Assembly (NCBI GenBank): GCA_020426125.1
Contig: JAGQQQ010000254.1
Coordinates: 1 to 25,849, forward strand
Source of the DNA: Planctomycetaceae bacterium
GTDB taxonomy: Bacteria; Planctomycetota; Planctomycetia; Planctomycetales; Planctomycetaceae
Direction: 5' to 3'
DNA: 25,849 nucleotides
Shown here: in pieces, positions 24,579 through 25,849 of the stretch
Layout of the letters: the number at the start of each line of letters is the position of its first letter
How positions within the stretch are numbered: the stretch's first letter is position 1
Position numbers and translations under genes: made by a program
Notes under the pieces: model-generated
Database searches by the model: none
What the model saw: only the letters and a program-made list of their open reading frames with translations
Told to the model about the DNA's origin: nothing

Positions 24579-25849
24579 TCAGTCGCGATTCTCTTCAGCA
24601 CTTCGTCGCCGTCGGCCGGGTTGGCGGTCGTGGGCGGCAAGTTCGGTCTCCATGCCCTGATCTCCTTGCTGCCGCATCCATTCATCTAATGACTGAGATA
24701 ACTTTCGTTGGACCTCAGCATAGTCTGGATCGTCTGAGAGGTTTTGAGTTTCGAGAGGATCAATTTCCAAATCGTAGAGTTCTTCCGCTGGACGGTGAGA
24801 AAGGAATCGGACTCTGGCCGCGAGGCTGGGATCCGATTTGCTGTCTCGCACCCAAGACGGGAACGGCTCCGCCCCATGGATCCCGTTGATCCAATATTCG
24901 TTTTCCGGGGCGAGGTTGCGGATATATTTGAACCGTCTGTCTCGTGCCGCCCGCATCGGGTAGGGGGCCTTGTAGCCATTGATGCCAACGGTCGTATGCT
25001 GGCTGAAAATGACTTCACGATGCTCACGGGATTGGCCCAGGAGAACGGACAGGAAACTGCGTCCGTCAAAGCCGGTGTTCCCGTCGGCATCGGGGCATCC
25101 CGTGTCGATGGTCTTTGGGTCGATGCCTGCGGCTTCGAGGAAGGTCGGCACCACGTCGACATACTGCACCATGGCCTCGCTCGTACTCCCGGGTGCGATC
25201 TTTCCCGGCCAGCGAGCAAGCGTTGCAATCCGGATGCCGTTGTCGTAGAGCGACCATTTGCCCCCATAGGGAAAGCTGCTCCCCTGTTCGCTAACGAACA
25301 GGACCAGCGTGTTCTCTCGCTGTTTCGTCTGATCGAGCATCTTCATGAGTCGCCCGACTTGAGCGTCGAGTTTGTGGATTTCCCGGTAGTAGTCGCAGAG
25401 TAATGTCCGTGTTGTCGGATTGTCATACAGATACGGAGGGACCGTAATCTGTTCTGGATCATGGAGTTCCTTCGGTCCCCGATTCCAGGGGCTATGTGGA
25501 TCGTTCGACGCAAAGACCAGCAACCAAGGTTGTTCCTTGTCTCGCGAGAGGAATTCCCTTGTCGCGGGGAAGTCGTCCGGGTTTTTGCCGGCAACGTGTT
25601 CATAAGGAAATGACTTCGGAGGGCCGACGTGAGTTTTGCCCTGGAGCCCCACCCTGTAGCCGGCATCCTTGAGGTAACGGAAGAAACTTTGCGTTCCTTC
25701 GAAGACTTGGGTGTGATTGGGGTATGCCCCCGATCGGACGCAGTACAGTCCCGTGTACAAAGCATGTCGCGAAGGCGAACAGGTCGTCGCCGGTGTAAAC
25801 ATGTGCGTGAGGGACATTCCCTCCTGACGCAATTGATCCAAGTTTGGGG
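24579..25849 (-). CDS. Sulfatase, N-terminally truncated by the window edge
   Basis: The visible part is about 422 codons and continues beyond base 25849, so the first metal-binding Asp-Asp motif and start codon are missing. The signature CSPSRHALYTG (Cys codon 25779-25781) has the CxPSR form that is converted to formylglycine by the maturation enzyme. Further typical segments: LQGKTHVGPP (active-site Lys and His), NDPHSPW, and SEQGSSFPYGGKWSLYDNGIRI near the metal site, where SEQG replaces the more common SDHG/SDNG; I recall this in a planctomycete subfamily, so it need not mean loss of activity. The enzyme probably removes sulfate esters from a polysaccharide or small molecule outside the cytoplasm. 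The substrate cannot be read from the sequence. Confidence 0.93.
   Translation of the reverse strand, partial: PNLDQLRQEGMSLTHMFTPATTCSPSRHALYTGLYCVRSGAYPNHTQVFEGTQSFFRYLKDAGYRVGLQGKTHVGPPKSFPYEHVAGKNPDDFPATREFLSRDKEQPWLLVFASNDPHSPWNRGPKELHDPEQITVPPYLYDNPTTRTLLCDYYREIHKLDAQVGRLMKMLDQTKQRENTLVLFVSEQGSSFPYGGKWSLYDNGIRIATLARWPGKIAPGSTSEAMVQYVDVVPTFLEAAGIDPKTIDTGCPDADGNTGFDGRSFLSVLLGQSREHREVIFSQHTTVGINGYKAPYPMRAARDRRFKYIRNLAPENEYWINGIHGAEPFPSWVRDSKSDPSLAARVRFLSHRPAEELYDLEIDPLETQNLSDDPDYAEVQRKLSQSLDEWMRQQGDQGMETELAAHDRQPGRRRRSAEENRD

Noticed and set aside
24364..24685. Short minus-strand frames downstream of and overlapping the sulfatase 3' end
   Set aside because: They arise from repeat copy B and the sulfatase gene in another frame.
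24579..25849. Sulfatase as a pseudogene because of SEQG at the metal site and missing N-terminus
   Set aside because: The N-terminus is cut by the window edge, the frame is intact, and SEQG occurs in a known-looking subfamily.

Overview
The window looks like a piece of a Planctomycetota chromosome, probably a Planctomycetaceae/Planctomycetales relative. Evidence: a DUF1800/DUF1501 gene pair, a second Tat-exported DUF1501 protein, a formylglycine-type sulfatase, a giant DUF4175-like coiled-coil membrane protein, many exported proteins of unknown function, and loosely packed genes on a moderately GC-rich background. No rRNA, tRNA, CRISPR array, integrase, transposase or phage gene was seen. Taxonomy is inferred from gene families only.

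Layout. 1-531: no convincing gene. 532-1059 (+): stand-alone RsbW/SpoIIAB-type HATPase. 1101-1988 (-): haloalkane-dehalogenase-like hydrolase closest to OleB (beta-lactone decarboxylase), without oleA/C/D neighbours. 2169-7525 (+): likely five-gene operon: exported DUF3352-like protein, DUF1800 protein (8-nt overlap), small cysteine-rich zinc-ribbon membrane protein, Tat-exported DUF1501 protein, small single-pass membrane protein. 7597-10743 (-): exported SAM-methyltransferase, small three-helix membrane protein, and a large exported protein with calcium-loop-like repeats and a C-terminal TlpA/thioredoxin domain. 11032-14760 (-): 1242-aa tripeptidyl-peptidase II homologue with a signal peptide. 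14968-16920 (+): cardiolipin synthase and a DUF2007-like/zinc-ribbon protein. 17077-18522 (-): second DUF1501 protein. 18828-23549 (-): 1573-aa membrane-anchored coiled-coil protein with about three degenerate 111-residue repeats. 23748-24305 (+): minimal M50-like membrane metallopeptidase. 24579-25849 (-): sulfatase whose N-terminus lies beyond the window.

How the genes work together. Most products act at or outside the cytoplasmic membrane: an exported peptidase that should release tripeptides, a membrane peptidase, a sulfatase, two DUF1501 proteins, a thiol-disulfide protein and cardiolipin synthesis. This is a typical planctomycete 'cell envelope and polymer degradation' neighbourhood rather than one dedicated pathway. 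The items most worth a second look are the secreted TPPII homologue with all catalytic and N-terminus-clamp residues, the solo OleB-like enzyme, the cysteine-rich membrane protein inside the DUF1800/DUF1501 operon, the repeat-built giant protein, and a diverged intergenic repeat present twice in opposite orientation (about 18575-18687 and 24408-24521).
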